DNA from: JALOLV01 sp046295175
GTDB lineage: Bacteria; Bacteroidota; Bacteroidia; Cytophagales; Spirosomataceae
DNA length: 64,000 bases
Assembly: GCA_046295175.1 (NCBI GenBank)
Contig: JBKBNY010000002.1
Span: 310,001-374,000 of the forward strand
Direction: 5' to 3'
The notes under the pieces are model-generated. The model worked only from the letters and a program-made list of their open reading frames with translations. It was not told the origin of the DNA and ran no database searches. This document shows, in pieces, positions 33,122 through 42,868 of this stretch (position 1 is the first letter of the stretch; each line of letters begins with the position of its first letter). The translations under genes and the position numbers were made by a program.

Positions 33122-34159
33122 CTATTGAATCTTTGTCCAAGCCTCCCAGCTACTTTCTTTTTCTAAACGGTCTTCGATTTCATCGGGGAGTTTCGCGAAA
33201 AAATCCAAACCAGTTGCTCGCTCAACTTCATCAACCGAAACCACGTAGTTGTTCATTCGTTTACCAAAAAGTGGCTGGTTTGGTAGCAAAAATGCAATCA
33301 TTCGAGCTTTTCGACCCGAATTTGGCTCATAAAACAATACAATTTTATAGAATTGTTCTGGAACCGAAACATCATTAAATCGTCCGATTGTTGGCAATCC
33401 ATCTTTCAGCACAGGGCCCGTTACGACATACAAAACTTCATCACGATTGGCCCATCCACGGATTCTACTTTCGATATTCTCCCAAATCCCACGGTTAAAA
33501 TCAGGTACTTGCGGAGCGATATTACTCATAAAGAAGGTCTCGTTCATCAATTCCTGGCAACACTTAAAATCGCCAGCCGGTACCAAATGCCCACGGTCGT
33601 ATCCCGAACTACTGTAATCCGACGATAACGCCGAGCCGTTTTTAACTTTTTTATCGGGAATAAACTGCAATTCGCCACGACTCGCCCGCCCACGGGTGTA
33701 TTCGCCCTTGAGCGTATGCACAACCCATGCTGCCACCTCGTGTTTTTCTTCGTAGCGGAGCGTGTAGTTTTTGTGTTTGATTATTTGGTCGCTTTTGCGA
33801 ATCGCAGGTAGGGCAAAATCCGGAATCCCACCTTCCGAGTCGTCGGTAGTTGTTTCAGAATCCGTATTAAAAACCTTATCTTTTATTTTATCAATAATCG
33901 AAGGTTCTTCGACTTGCTCTTCTTTCTTTTTATTGGTAGCCGTAGCCACATCGTCGTATTTATCGTTTTTGGTGGCGGTGGCTTCGTTGTCGGGTTCGGG
34001 GGCTTTGTACGGATTTTTATCTTCGGCTTTTCCCTTACTATCAAAAACATCCGTTACTGTACCAAACAATTTACCAATAGGTCCTTTTTTATCTTTATAA
34101 TACAGAAAATAGCCAATACAGAAAAATATAAAAATCAGGATAATCCGATTGCTTTGCAT
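33122..34159 (-). CDS. membrane-anchored DNA/RNA non-specific endonuclease
   Basis: A 345-residue beta-beta-alpha-metal nuclease of the NucA/Serratia type. An N-terminal helix (IILIFIFFCIGYFLYY) anchors it in the membrane, a charged, Asp/Lys-rich linker follows (about 25-115), then the nuclease domain. The catalytic motif is Y-D-R-G-H-L-V-P-A-G-D (His near residue 195), with the metal Asn in N-R-G-I-W-E-N-I-E (about 227-235). It likely cuts nucleic acids in the periplasm or outside. It is convergent with alkA. Confidence 0.92.
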   Translation of the reverse strand: MQSNRIILIFIFFCIGYFLYYKDKKGPIGKLFGTVTDVFDSKGKAEDKNPYKAPEPDNEATATKNDKYDDVATATNKKKEEQVEEPSIIDKIKDKVFNTDSETTTDDSEGGIPDFALPAIRKSDQIIKHKNYTLRYEEKHEVAAWVVHTLKGEYTRGRASRGELQFIPDKKVKNGSALSSDYSSSGYDRGHLVPAGDFKCCQELMNETFFMSNIAPQVPDFNRGIWENIESRIRGWANRDEVLYVVTGPVLKDGLPTIGRFNDVSVPEQFYKIVLFYEPNSGRKARMIAFLLPNQPLFGKRMNNYVVSVDEVERATGLDFFAKLPDEIEDRLEKESSWEAWTKIQ

Positions 34160-34407
34160 AAAGTGGTTAGTTCTATTAGGTTTCTTCCGAAAAGAAATTC
34201 TTTACAAATTAACCACAATCCAACGAATAAATGTTCCCTAAAATTTTATTTTGGGGATAAATACATATTTTTGCTTCTGTTATCAACAAATTACAAAAAA
34301 TCCTAATCAGATTTGTGAGAAACACAAGATTTTGTTTTCTAAATCGCCTGTAAATCAGATACTTACAAAAATTTCAATCGCAAATCAAAAATCAGTTTTA
34401 ACCCTAC

Positions 34408-36777
34408 ATGAAAAAGATTTTTACACTCTTTCTATTGAGCATTTCAATAACTTTTGCTCAGCAAACTAAGCCCAATGCCCCGACCGAACTGACCGTTGAG
34501 AAAATCATGCAAGACCCCGCCAAATGGATTGGGACTTCGCCAAGTAACGTTTTTTGGTCAGAAGATTCAAAAACAATTTATTTCTCGTGGAATCCCGATA
34601 AGAATAAGGGCGACTCGCTCTACAAGGTGGTTTTGCCCGATAAAAAACCGCTGAAAGTAAGCCCCGAAGAACGCCGTGCGTTGCCGAGCCAGTTTGGTAA
34701 TTACAACAAAGCATTTACCCAAAAGGTCTATGAAAAAAGCGGCGATTTGTATTTGATGGATTGTAATTCGTTGAAAATCAGACAGATTACGAATACTATT
34801 GAGCGAGAATCGAACCCGAATTTTAATATTGACGAAACTAAAATTATATTTTCTCGCGGCGGAAACCTATTCACATTCAATTTGGCCGATGGGCTAATTT
34901 CGCAATTGACCAATTTTATTGTGGGCAATAAAAGACCAGAGCCAAAAGCCAATGAGCAAGAAAAATGGTTGAAACAAGACCAATTGGATATGTTTGAGAT
35001 TTTGAAAGAGCGAAAAGATAAAAAAGAAGCCGCCGAGAAAATCAGCAAAGCCGACCAGCCCAAACGCCCCAAAGAGGTTTATTTAGAAGGCAAAAACCTC
35101 GATTTTGCCCAAATTAGCCCCGATTTACGTTTTGTAACTTATCGTCTTTCGGCTCAGCCAACCAATGCCAAAAATACAATCGTACCCAATTACGTAACCG
35201 AGTCGGGTTTTACCGAGGACATTCCAGCACGCACCAAAGTAGCCGCTCCGCTCACGACTTACGAGAGTTTTATTTATGATATTCAGCGAGATTCGGTCTA
35301 TAAGGTCGTTACAAAAGATATTGCAGGATTGAGCGATAAACCCGATTTTTTGAAGGATTATCCTAAAAAAGATACGGCAAAAGTAATGCCTCGCAGGATT
35401 GTCGTGATGGCTCCAAGCTGGTCAGATGACGCCAAATATGCCGTTTGCGTGGTGCGTTCGTTTGATAACAAAGACCGTTGGATAATGTCGCTCGATGCCA
35501 AAACTGGCAAAATGAAACTTTTGGACAGACAACGTGACGAAGCATGGATTGGTGGCCCAGGAATTGGTTTTAACCTCAGCAGCGGTAACGTCGGCTGGAT
35601 AGACAACGAAACGTTTTATTTCCAGTCAGAAGCCGATGGATATTCGCATCTTTATACGGTCAATGTAAAAACTGGTGAGAAAAAACAACTTACCAAAGGC
35701 AAGTGGGAGGTACAGCAGGCTCAACTTTCGAGAGATAAAAAATCGTTTTATCTGGCCACAAATGAGGTTCACCCCGGCGAACAACATTTCTACAAAATGA
35801 CGATTGCCGACGGCAAACGTACCCAAATCACCAACGGAGTAGGAGCCAACGACGTAACGGTTTCGCCCGATGAGAGCAAATTAGCCATTCGATTCTCGTA
35901 CATCAATCAGCCGTGGGAGTTATTCTACCAAGATAACGCCACGGGCAGAATCCCGAATCAGATTACAAGTTCGCTAACCGAAGAGTTTAAGGCTTACAAA
36001 TGGAAAGAAGCCAAAGTGATTTCGTTTAAGGCTCGCGATGGCGTGGATGTTTATGCACGTGTTTATGAACCATCCGATGCCAAGAAAAAGAATAAAAAAG
36101 CCGTGATTTTTGTTCACGGAGCAGGTTATTTGCAAAATGCCCATAAATGGTGGAGTCAGTATTTTAGAGAATATATGTTCCATAATCTTTTGGTCGATAA
36201 AGGCTATACCGTTTTGGATATTGATTACCGTGCCAGTGCAGGCTATGGGCGTGATGTCCGTACGGGAATTTATCGCCACATGGGCGGAAAAGACCTAACC
36301 GATAATGTGGACGGAGCAAAACTATTGGTCGAAAAATACGGAATTGACCCTAAGAAAATCGGGATGTACGGTGGTTCTTACGGCGGATTCATGACCCTTA
36401 TGGCGATGTTTACCACACCAGATGTTTTTGCGGCGGGTGCGGCACTCAGACCAGTTACCGACTGGGCAGCCTACAATCACGGCTATACAGCTAATATCTT
36501 GAACGAACCTACAACCGATAGTCTGGCGTATCGTCGTAGTTCGCCAATTTATTTTGCCAATGGCCTAAAAGGTAATCTTTTGATTTGCCACGGCACAGTT
36601 GATGTCAATGTTCATATTCAGGATTCGTACCGTTTGGCTCAGCGACTCATCGAATTGAAGAAAGAAAACTGGGAAATGGCAAGCTACCCAATGGAAGACC
36701 ACGGATTTGTGGAAGCCACCTCTTGGATGGATGAATACAAACGTATTTTGAAGCTTTTTGAAGAAAAATTGAAGTAA
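34408..36777 (+). CDS. S9 family serine peptidase (prolyl oligopeptidase/DPP-IV-like)
   Basis: A 789-residue secreted S9 peptidase. Signal peptide residues 1-18 (LFLLSISITFAQ); a seven- or eight-bladed propeller with WD40-like segments such as SPDLRFVTYRLS and SPDESKLAIRFS (about 25-520); and the C-terminal alpha/beta hydrolase domain (about 550-789). The catalytic Ser is in G-M-Y-G-G-S-Y-G-G-F (about 651-660), the Asp is near G-T-V-D-V-N-V-H and the His in M-E-D-H-G-F. An F-V-H-G-A-G-Y segment marks the oxyanion hole. It likely trims peptides from the N-terminus. The gene is followed by the palindrome at 36785-36817. Confidence 0.92.
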   Translation: MKKIFTLFLLSISITFAQQTKPNAPTELTVEKIMQDPAKWIGTSPSNVFWSEDSKTIYFSWNPDKNKGDSLYKVVLPDKKPLKVSPEERRALPSQFGNYNKAFTQKVYEKSGDLYLMDCNSLKIRQITNTIERESNPNFNIDETKIIFSRGGNLFTFNLADGLISQLTNFIVGNKRPEPKANEQEKWLKQDQLDMFEILKERKDKKEAAEKISKADQPKRPKEVYLEGKNLDFAQISPDLRFVTYRLSAQPTNAKNTIVPNYVTESGFTEDIPARTKVAAPLTTYESFIYDIQRDSVYKVVTKDIAGLSDKPDFLKDYPKKDTAKVMPRRIVVMAPSWSDDAKYAVCVVRSFDNKDRWIMSLDAKTGKMKLLDRQRDEAWIGGPGIGFNLSSGNVGWIDNETFYFQSEADGYSHLYTVNVKTGEKKQLTKGKWEVQQAQLSRDKKSFYLATNEVHPGEQHFYKMTIADGKRTQITNGVGANDVTVSPDESKLAIRFSYINQPWELFYQDNATGRIPNQITSSLTEEFKAYKWKEAKVISFKARDGVDVYARVYEPSDAKKKNKKAVIFVHGAGYLQNAHKWWSQYFREYMFHNLLVDKGYTVLDIDYRASAGYGRDVRTGIYRHMGGKDLTDNVDGAKLLVEKYGIDPKKIGMYGGSYGGFMTLMAMFTTPDVFAAGAALRPVTDWAAYNHGYTANILNEPTTDSLAYRRSSPIYFANGLKGNLLICHGTVDVNVHIQDSYRLAQRLIELKKENWEMASYPMEDHGFVEATSWMDEYKRILKLFEEKLK

Positions 36778-36784
36778 TTACACA

Positions 36785-36817
36785 AACGCTGACAGGGTTT
36801 TAAACCCTGTCAGCGTT
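36785..36817. repeat. GACAGG-family perfect palindrome, short form
   Basis: A 16-bp perfect inverted repeat with a one-base centre: AACGCTGACAGGGTTT (36785-36800) and its complement (36802-36817). It lies between convergent genes, 8 bp after the peptidase stop. The copy at 50919-50951 has the same arm inverted. Confidence 0.75.
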
Positions 36818-36830
36818 AAAAATATTGATT

Positions 36831-37343
36831 CTATCTAATTTTGCTAATATGAACAGGCTCTTCGATGGCTTCTTCAAAAAAATGGTGAATGATGAATGTC
36901 TGCTCAACGCCAACTTTCTGACCCGTCTGGGCCAAAAACCATAAAATTACGAGTCCACCGACCAAAAACGGGAGAATCCAGAGAATCGAAGAGTCAAGTT
37001 TTAGGCTCATTCGGACCAATCCCAGTAAAGAAATTGCCAAAATTCCGATGCCAAGTAGGGCATAACCCATCAAAAAAACTGCCCAAACACTCGGGTGCGG
37101 CCCGTACATTCCTCGAATAATCGTTTTGTGTTCGTCGGTTTCTTCAAAAGAAATATTCAATTGCGGTGACCAATAATGCTGCTGTTCGGGTGTGATGCGA
37201 AACAACCCATGCGTATGAAAAACCTTGCCCTCAACCGGAACACTCGTATTGCTTTCGAGTTTTCGGTTGATTAAATCTACTAATTCACGAACGGGTCTTT
37301 CGGATGTAATCTTAAACTTGGGTCTTACTCTAAAACTTGTCAT
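36831..37343 (-). CDS. hypothetical membrane protein with two helices
   Basis: A 170-residue protein I do not recognise. The start is MTSFRVRPKF at 37343; the longer frame from 37376 is less likely. An N-terminal soluble domain (about 1-80) holds mixed strands and H-T-H-G-L-F-R-I, then two transmembrane helices (about 90-113 and 122-142) with a short loop, and a C-terminal tail ending EEPVHISKIR. This is a small cytoplasmic-domain plus two-span layout with no clue to function. It is convergent with the S9 peptidase and 93 bp from the phospholipase C gene end. Confidence 0.75.
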   Translation of the reverse strand: MTSFRVRPKFKITSERPVRELVDLINRKLESNTSVPVEGKVFHTHGLFRITPEQQHYWSPQLNISFEETDEHKTIIRGMYGPHPSVWAVFLMGYALLGIGILAISLLGLVRMSLKLDSSILWILPFLVGGLVILWFLAQTGQKVGVEQTFIIHHFFEEAIEEPVHISKIR

Positions 37344-37435
37344 TTTGGTTTGAGGGGTTTGATGGTAGATAGCCAAAGCTATTGTTTTTGGCCCTATCCC
37401 AAAATGACAATTATCATAAATCCTAATCGCTTTTA

Positions 37436-39958
37436 TCAGATTACTCGCCCCATCGCAGGGTCTGTAAAGCTTTCTTTGCCAGTTTCAACATGCCCAGCGT
37501 ATCTGAGTTCAAAAGTCGATTTTCCCTTTATTCTGACCGAAAAGTCGTACCATTGGTGGCTTTTCTGTAAATTTAGGGTTACAGTTACGGTTTTGCCTTT
37601 GGGTACATCAATTACTTTTATGCCTGTTTTGTACGATAAATCTTCGATTTCGACCTGCAAATTTTGCGTATCGGTATTTTGCAATTCTAAAACCATATTA
37701 CCCGTCAATTGCTTTTTAGCGGTATCTTTTGCTTCGTATTTGAGCAAAGTTTCGAGTTTGGGTTGCGAGCTATTCCCGCTGAACTTCCGATAAAATCCAT
37801 TCGGGCCATAAACTTCAATGCCGTAAAGACCATCATTAAATTCGGCTAAAGCCCAATTATCTTTGAGCGTATCTCCTTTTTTGACGGCATAGTTTCGGGT
37901 TTTTAAATCATCCGTCGTGAAATATGCCACAAACGGACAACCCGCCGATTTTGCACCAAAAACTTTGCTTCCTGCCGCAAAACTTACCTCAAAAGCACTT
38001 CTATCATTATTCAATTTACCATCTACATACAATTCATAAGGCAATGCACAAGCCTTCCGAATTCCTTTTTCTTGCTTTGGCATCCATTCGCCTTCGCCAG
38101 TTTCGTTGATTTGCTTGATTTCATCGGCCGATAAAGGCTTGAAATTAGAAGGCAGTTTTTTGAATTTAGCCTTGTGGACTGTCTGAATAAATGGCTCTTT
38201 GGCGACGAAAGTCGGTAGAGCAATTTTTTCGCCATTGTAAGGCTTAAATGTAGATGTCAAATCGCCGCAAACTGTTCTACGCCACTCGCTGATGTTGGTT
38301 TCGGAGATTGTCTTTTTGGTCTTATTTTCTAAGAATTTCTCTAAAAATTGCAAGATTGACGTATGGTCGAATACTTCCGAACACACATTGCCACCTCTAC
38401 TCCACGGCGATGCAATCACCAGCGGAACCCTAAAACCCAGCCCAATTGGCCCATCGCGGGTATCTTTTTCGGGATTTTTGTACGCCCTTTGCTTCTCGTG
38501 GGTAATGTTTACTTGCTCGACGGATGTATCAATACCTGCCGAAACCTTACCCGTTTCGGGTTTTGAGTGGTGAGGCGGCACAAAAGGCGGAACGTGGTCG
38601 AAATAGCCATCGTTTTCGTCGTAGCACAAAATAAAAATGGTTTTTTGCCAAATAGCGGGATTCTTCGTCAGAATATCCATCACCTCCGAAACATACCAAG
38701 CACCGTACCACGGAGCCCCTGGGTGGTCGGAGAAATTTTCGGGAGCCACCAACCACGAAACCATCGGCAGTTGTTTGTTTTCGACATCTTTTCTGAACTG
38801 ATGAAGCACATCGCCTTTGGGTACTTCTACTTTGCGAGGTGTGCCGTTGTCGTCGTATTCGAGCGATGTAATCTCGTGATAATGCGGGTCGTTTCGGTTA
38901 TTGGTAAATGCTTTTTTATGGATATTCTGCTCTAAAACGCTTAATTTTTCGAAATTTTCGGGCGTATATTCTTCGATGTCTTTTTTCAGAATCTCCAGAT
39001 ACGTCTTTTTACGAGCCAATTCTCCTTTGGCTTTTTCTAAGGCTTGCCCTTCTAAATTACTCAATTTTTTCTCTAATTCGTCAATCTCTTTGGGCAAAAC
39101 ATCCTTCATTTTTTGGATGTATTTGTGGTATTCGGGTGAGAATTTTACGTGATATTGCTGAAACCACTCAATCGGATTATCGGTAAAATTGGCGAGCCAG
39201 CCTTCTTCTTCACCCACAAAACCCATTGGTAAACTGATTTCGTTTTGGTAAATCTTCCACGAAATACCATTTTCTTCTAATCGCTCCGGAAAAGTCTTCC
39301 ATTTTGCCCATTTTCCGTAATCAACGTCTTCATTTTTAACGTTGGCTTTCGATTCAAAATCGGCTTTTTCTCGAATCGTTCCAGTCCATAAATACAGTCG
39401 GTTGGGAGTTGTACCCGTTAGCGAAGAGCAGAAGTTTTGGTCGCAAACCGTAAAGGCATCGGCGAGGGCATAATAAAACGGAATATCGTCACGATTATAA
39501 AAACCCAGCGTCAGGGGCATTTCTTTGTAGGCTTTATTGCCCGATTGCTTCGAAAATAACCATTTGTCGTATTTGCCATCGTTGCGGGCATCTACTTGGT
39601 TTTCCCAAGAGTGCGGCAGCGAACTCATCCAAGTAGCGTTTGAATCTTTGAGGTTGAGTCTGAAAGGTGCGAAAGTTTCGCCTTTGGGATTGGGTTGAAG
39701 CCAAACTTTGTTTTGGTTTGGCAGACGAATTGCACGTGGGTCGTTGAATCCTCTAACCCCTTGAAGCGTACCGTAACTGTGGTCGAATGAGCGATTCTCC
39801 TGCATCAAAATCACGATATGCTCAGCGTCCCAGAAGGTGCTTCCTTCGGCAGGATTGATGGCTAATGCTTTTTGAATAGATGGGGGAAGAATACCCATCA
39901 AGCCAGCACCGCTGGCCAATAAAGAAGCTTTTTTGATAAATTCCCTTCTTGATTCCAT
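37436..39958 (-). CDS. phosphocholine-specific phospholipase C, Tat-exported
   Basis: An 840-residue phosphoesterase of the PlcH/PlcN/AcpA family. Residues 4-13 (R-R-E-F-I-K-K-A-S-L) are a twin-arginine signal followed by a hydrophobic stretch. The catalytic region has Q-E-N-R-S-F-D-H (about 53-60), SSLTGTTPNRLYLWTG (about 182-197), C-Y-D-E-N-D-G-Y-F-D-H-V-P-P (about 445-458) and V-I-A-S-P-W-S-R-G-G. Two C-terminal domains of about 90 residues each (about 640-820) match the family's beta-sandwich repeats. It hydrolyses phosphatidylcholine or related lipids, releasing phosphocholine. Single gene. Confidence 0.94.
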   Translation of the reverse strand: MESRREFIKKASLLASGAGLMGILPPSIQKALAINPAEGSTFWDAEHIVILMQENRSFDHSYGTLQGVRGFNDPRAIRLPNQNKVWLQPNPKGETFAPFRLNLKDSNATWMSSLPHSWENQVDARNDGKYDKWLFSKQSGNKAYKEMPLTLGFYNRDDIPFYYALADAFTVCDQNFCSSLTGTTPNRLYLWTGTIREKADFESKANVKNEDVDYGKWAKWKTFPERLEENGISWKIYQNEISLPMGFVGEEEGWLANFTDNPIEWFQQYHVKFSPEYHKYIQKMKDVLPKEIDELEKKLSNLEGQALEKAKGELARKKTYLEILKKDIEEYTPENFEKLSVLEQNIHKKAFTNNRNDPHYHEITSLEYDDNGTPRKVEVPKGDVLHQFRKDVENKQLPMVSWLVAPENFSDHPGAPWYGAWYVSEVMDILTKNPAIWQKTIFILCYDENDGYFDHVPPFVPPHHSKPETGKVSAGIDTSVEQVNITHEKQRAYKNPEKDTRDGPIGLGFRVPLVIASPWSRGGNVCSEVFDHTSILQFLEKFLENKTKKTISETNISEWRRTVCGDLTSTFKPYNGEKIALPTFVAKEPFIQTVHKAKFKKLPSNFKPLSADEIKQINETGEGEWMPKQEKGIRKACALPYELYVDGKLNNDRSAFEVSFAAGSKVFGAKSAGCPFVAYFTTDDLKTRNYAVKKGDTLKDNWALAEFNDGLYGIEVYGPNGFYRKFSGNSSQPKLETLLKYEAKDTAKKQLTGNMVLELQNTDTQNLQVEIEDLSYKTGIKVIDVPKGKTVTVTLNLQKSHQWYDFSVRIKGKSTFELRYAGHVETGKESFTDPAMGRVI

Positions 39959-40054
39959 AAAGGTTGAATAGTATTTGTAAATCCGAATCGAAAATTACGT
40001 TTTTCTATCAAAACTCTAAGGATTCTGAAGGTTATTTTTGTGTTAGATTTAGGT

Positions 40055-40087
40055 TAAGTGTGGCAGTTGTGATTGATGCCACACTTA
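40055..40087. repeat. hairpin between OsmC and phospholipase C genes
   Basis: TAAGTGTGGCA (40055-40065) with TGCCACACTTA (40077-40087), an 11-bp perfect stem and an 11-base loop, 9 bp after the osmC stop on the minus strand. It has no good T-run, so it may be a weak terminator. Confidence 0.5.
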
Positions 40088-40096
40088 TTATTGAGA

Positions 40097-40513
40097 TTAT
40101 ACCAATGCCGCAGTCAAGATAATTTCGGCATTCAAAGATTTTGAGATTGGGCAGTTTTCTTTGGCATTTTGAGCCGCCGCTTGGAACTGCTCCTCCGAAA
40201 TACCCGGAATCGTTGCAGTCAAATCTAAGTTGATTACAGAGATTCGTCCATCTTCAAATGTAACTTTAGCAACTGTATCAATATTATCGGCGGTAAAACC
40301 TGCTTCGTTCAATACAAAACTCAATTTCATCGAGAAACAGCTCGCATGAGCCGCTCCGATTAACTCTTCGGGATTTGTACCAACGCCATCTGCAAAACGA
40401 GTCTTAAACGAAACCTGTGCGTTATCGAGCGTTGTGCTTTCGGTCGAAACCGTTCCTATGCCGTCTTTGCCTGTACCTTTCCAATTAGCCGATGCTTTTC
40501 TTGTAAATTTCAT
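40097..40513 (-). CDS. osmC: OsmC family peroxiredoxin
   Basis: A 138-residue OsmC/Ohr-type thiol peroxidase. The catalytic cysteines are in A-A-H-A-S-C-F-S-M-K-L (about residue 61) and E-N-C-P-I-S-K-S-L (about 125), the normal spacing for this family. The motif G-T-N-P-E-E-L-I-G places it with OsmC rather than Ohr. It reduces organic hydroperoxides. I use ATG 40513 (MKFTRKAS). The Crp/Fnr-type regulator is upstream on the same strand, 92 bp away, and may control it. Confidence 0.92.
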   Translation of the reverse strand: MKFTRKASANWKGTGKDGIGTVSTESTTLDNAQVSFKTRFADGVGTNPEELIGAAHASCFSMKLSFVLNEAGFTADNIDTVAKVTFEDGRISVINLDLTATIPGISEEQFQAAAQNAKENCPISKSLNAEIILTAALV

Positions 40514-40605
40514 AGTATTAAAATGTTTTATTGTTTTTGTTTTAATTTGATGATGCAAAGTTGAGCATCAGAATCGACAAAAACTTTAACCCAAGTTAAA
40601 ATCGT

Positions 40606-41205
40606 TTATTTCATCGCAATTCTTTTTCGGATTCGGCTCAATGATGGGCCTTGAATACCCAAATAAGAAGAAATATGGTAAAGTGGAATGCTATTGATAA
40701 TATCGGGGTGCTGACTGACGAGGTTGAGATACCGCTCTTCGGGGCTTCGGAAAAGTAGGCTTTCGGTGCGGTCGAGGGCGATATTGGAGGCCTGCTCGGC
40801 AATTAGTCTTCCGAAACGCTCCCAAATGTGCGATTTTTGGTAAAGTTTCATTAGGTTTTCGATGTGGATGTAAACCACACGCGAATCTACCATAGCTTGT
40901 GTATAATAATGGCACGGTACCTGATTGATAAAACTCGCATACGAAACCACAATTTGATTATGGGTGTAGAAATAAATATTTTTTTCATCGCCCGATTTTT
41001 CATCTACGTAGTAGGTTCTGAAAACGCCATTCAGGACAAATCCGAGGTGTTTACAAACCTGCTTGAAATCGTTGTAAAACTCACCTTTTTTATAGGTTTT
41101 TGTGTGCCAAAAGCCATCCGAAAGGGCAAATTCTTCGTCGGTTATTGGTAAAAAATGATTTACAGATTGTTTTAGAATCTCAATATCGGACTGGGCGGCT
41201 GACAT
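40606..41205 (-). CDS. Crp/Fnr-family transcriptional regulator
   Basis: A 199-residue regulator. The cyclic-nucleotide-binding-type jelly roll occupies about 20-120 (TYKKGEFYNDF, GFVLNGVFRTYYVD, GDEKNIYFYTHNQIV) without the conserved cAMP-binding Arg/Glu set, so the ligand is unclear. It ends in an HTH region (about 150-199) with SSYLGIQGPSLSRIRKRI as the recognition helix. No Cys cluster is visible, so it is not an FNR oxygen sensor. It sits just before osmC on the same strand. Confidence 0.88.
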   Translation of the reverse strand: MSAAQSDIEILKQSVNHFLPITDEEFALSDGFWHTKTYKKGEFYNDFKQVCKHLGFVLNGVFRTYYVDEKSGDEKNIYFYTHNQIVVSYASFINQVPCHYYTQAMVDSRVVYIHIENLMKLYQKSHIWERFGRLIAEQASNIALDRTESLLFRSPEERYLNLVSQHPDIINSIPLYHISSYLGIQGPSLSRIRKRIAMK

Positions 41206-41271
41206 AAAGTTGGCAAAAAAGAGTTTTATCAAAAGCGAAAATCCAAAAAGAAATCTTCAAATCCAACACAA

Positions 41272-41287
41272 AATCGTTAAAACGATT
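41272..41287. repeat. AATCGTT hairpin
   Basis: AATCGTT-AA-AACGATT (41272-41287), 7-bp stem. The same hairpin, extended to AAATCGTT/AACGATTT, is at 51916-51933. It is in the 301-bp gap between the regulator and glyA; the rest of the gap is AT-rich and carries the glyA promoter candidate. Confidence 0.5.
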
Positions 41288-41462
41288 CAAATTCACCCAC
41301 AATGACCTCTCACTGCGTAACTCGTTTATTTTCAAGGTCCTAAATCCTTTCTCCGTATTACTTTTCCTCGTTATCTAATATAAATAATATAAAAAAAACA
41401 CGAAAAAATTGTACGAATCTGCTTATTATCAAATAATTACCAATCTTTTAAAAAATTGAAAT

Positions 41463-41470
41463 TAAATTTG
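41463..41470 (+). promoter_or_regulatory. -7 element of the probable glyA promoter
   Basis: TAAATTTG matches TAnnTTTG and lies 36 bp before the glyA ATG. I do not see a clear TTTG 19-20 bp upstream, so this is a partial match. Confidence 0.4.
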
Positions 41471-41506
41471 TAATCTAATCGTACAATATAAATCGCAAAT
41501 CTATTT

Positions 41507-42796
41507 ATGGTTTCTACTACAATTTATCGTGACACTGAAATCTTCAATTTGATTCAGAAAGAAAACGAACGACAATTGCATGGTATTGAGCTAATCGCTT
41601 CTGAAAACTTTGTTTCGCCGCAGGTGATGGAGGCCGCAGGGAGTGTCTTGACAAACAAATATGCCGAAGGCTTACCCGGCAAGCGTTATTATGGTGGTTG
41701 TGAAGTAGTTGACCAAGTAGAGCAAATTGCGATTGACCGTCTCAAGCAGCTTTTTAACCTTTCGTGGGCCAATGTCCAGCCGCACTCTGGTGCTCAGGCA
41801 AACATGGCGGTTTTTTTGGCTTGTCTTCAGCCGGGTGATAAAATTTTAGGATTTAACCTTTCGCACGGTGGACACCTTTCGCATGGTTCGCCAGTGAATA
41901 TTTCGGGTAAATATTTTCAGCCGTTTTTCTACGGTGTTGAGCAAGAAACAGGCTTGATTGATTGGGATAAAGTAGAGCAAACTGCATTGCAAGAAAAACC
42001 AAAATTGATTATCTGCGGTGCATCGGCATACTCTCGCGATTGGGACTACGCACGTCTTCGCCAAATTGCAGATTCAATCGGAGCGTTACTTTTAGCCGAT
42101 ATTTCTCACCCAGCGGGTTTAGTTGCCAAAGGATTATTGAACGACCCATTCGACCACTGCCATATCGTAACAACCACTACGCACAAAACCCTTCGTGGGA
42201 CTCGTGGTGGAGTAATTATGATGCGTCACGATTTCCCGAATCCGTTCGGAATCACGACTCCGAAAGGCGAAATCAGAATGATGTCTTCATTGCTCGATTC
42301 GGGTGTATTCCCTGGTACACAAGGTGGACCTCTTGAGCATATCATCGCGGCTAAAGCGGTGGCTTTTGGTGAAGCATTGACCGAAAACTTCTATAATTAT
42401 GCCGTGCAAGTTCAGAAAAACGCCAGAGCTATGGCAACTGAATTTGTAAATCGTGGATACAAAATCATCTCAGACGGTACAGATAACCACTTGATGTTGA
42501 TTGATTTACGCTCAAAAGGATTAACTGGTAAAATCGCCGAGAATACATTGATTCAGGCTGATATTACGGTAAATAAAAACATGGTGCCTTTTGATGACCG
42601 CTCAGCAATGGTAACATCGGGTATGCGTGTAGGTACGGCTGCCATGACGACGAGAGGCTTGCTCGAAGCCGACATGGTTCGTGTGGTAGATTTGATGGAT
42701 AAAGTATTGATGAATCACGAAAACGCATCGGTAATCGCCGAAGTTCGCAAAGAAGTAAATTCTTGGATGGCCGATTATCCGTTGTTTCAGATGTAA
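41507..42796 (+). CDS. glyA: serine hydroxymethyltransferase
   Basis: A 429-residue PLP enzyme converting serine and tetrahydrofolate to glycine and methylene-THF, the main one-carbon source. Clear landmarks are H-G-I-E-L-I-A-S-E-N-F (about 22-33), K-R-Y-Y-G-G-C-E (about 61-68) and the PLP-lysine motif T-T-T-H-K-T-L-R-G-T-R-G-G (about 226-238). The C-terminal M-V-T-S-G-M-R-V-G-T is also typical. Followed by a bidirectional terminator. Confidence 0.98.
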   Translation: MVSTTIYRDTEIFNLIQKENERQLHGIELIASENFVSPQVMEAAGSVLTNKYAEGLPGKRYYGGCEVVDQVEQIAIDRLKQLFNLSWANVQPHSGAQANMAVFLACLQPGDKILGFNLSHGGHLSHGSPVNISGKYFQPFFYGVEQETGLIDWDKVEQTALQEKPKLIICGASAYSRDWDYARLRQIADSIGALLLADISHPAGLVAKGLLNDPFDHCHIVTTTTHKTLRGTRGGVIMMRHDFPNPFGITTPKGEIRMMSSLLDSGVFPGTQGGPLEHIIAAKAVAFGEALTENFYNYAVQVQKNARAMATEFVNRGYKIISDGTDNHLMLIDLRSKGLTGKIAENTLIQADITVNKNMVPFDDRSAMVTSGMRVGTAAMTTRGLLEADMVRVVDLMDKVLMNHENASVIAEVRKEVNSWMADYPLFQM

Positions 42797-42820
42797 TATT
42801 TGATTATTGCCAATAAATAA

Positions 42821-42853
42821 AAACGGCTCAGAATCATCTTCTGAGCCGTTTTT
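42821..42853. terminator. bidirectional terminator
   Basis: A 13-bp perfect stem, AAACGGCTCAGAA (42821-42833) with TTCTGAGCCGTTT (42839-42851), loop TCATC, with T-rich flanks on both strands. It serves glyA and the convergent TPR gene. Confidence 0.8.
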
Positions 42854-42868
42854 GTTTGTTACGATTAA

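Noticed and set aside
32926..33378. A 150-codon plus-strand ORF spanning the alkA end and the endonuclease end
   Set aside because: It covers two convergent genes and the hairpins between them and has no domain character.
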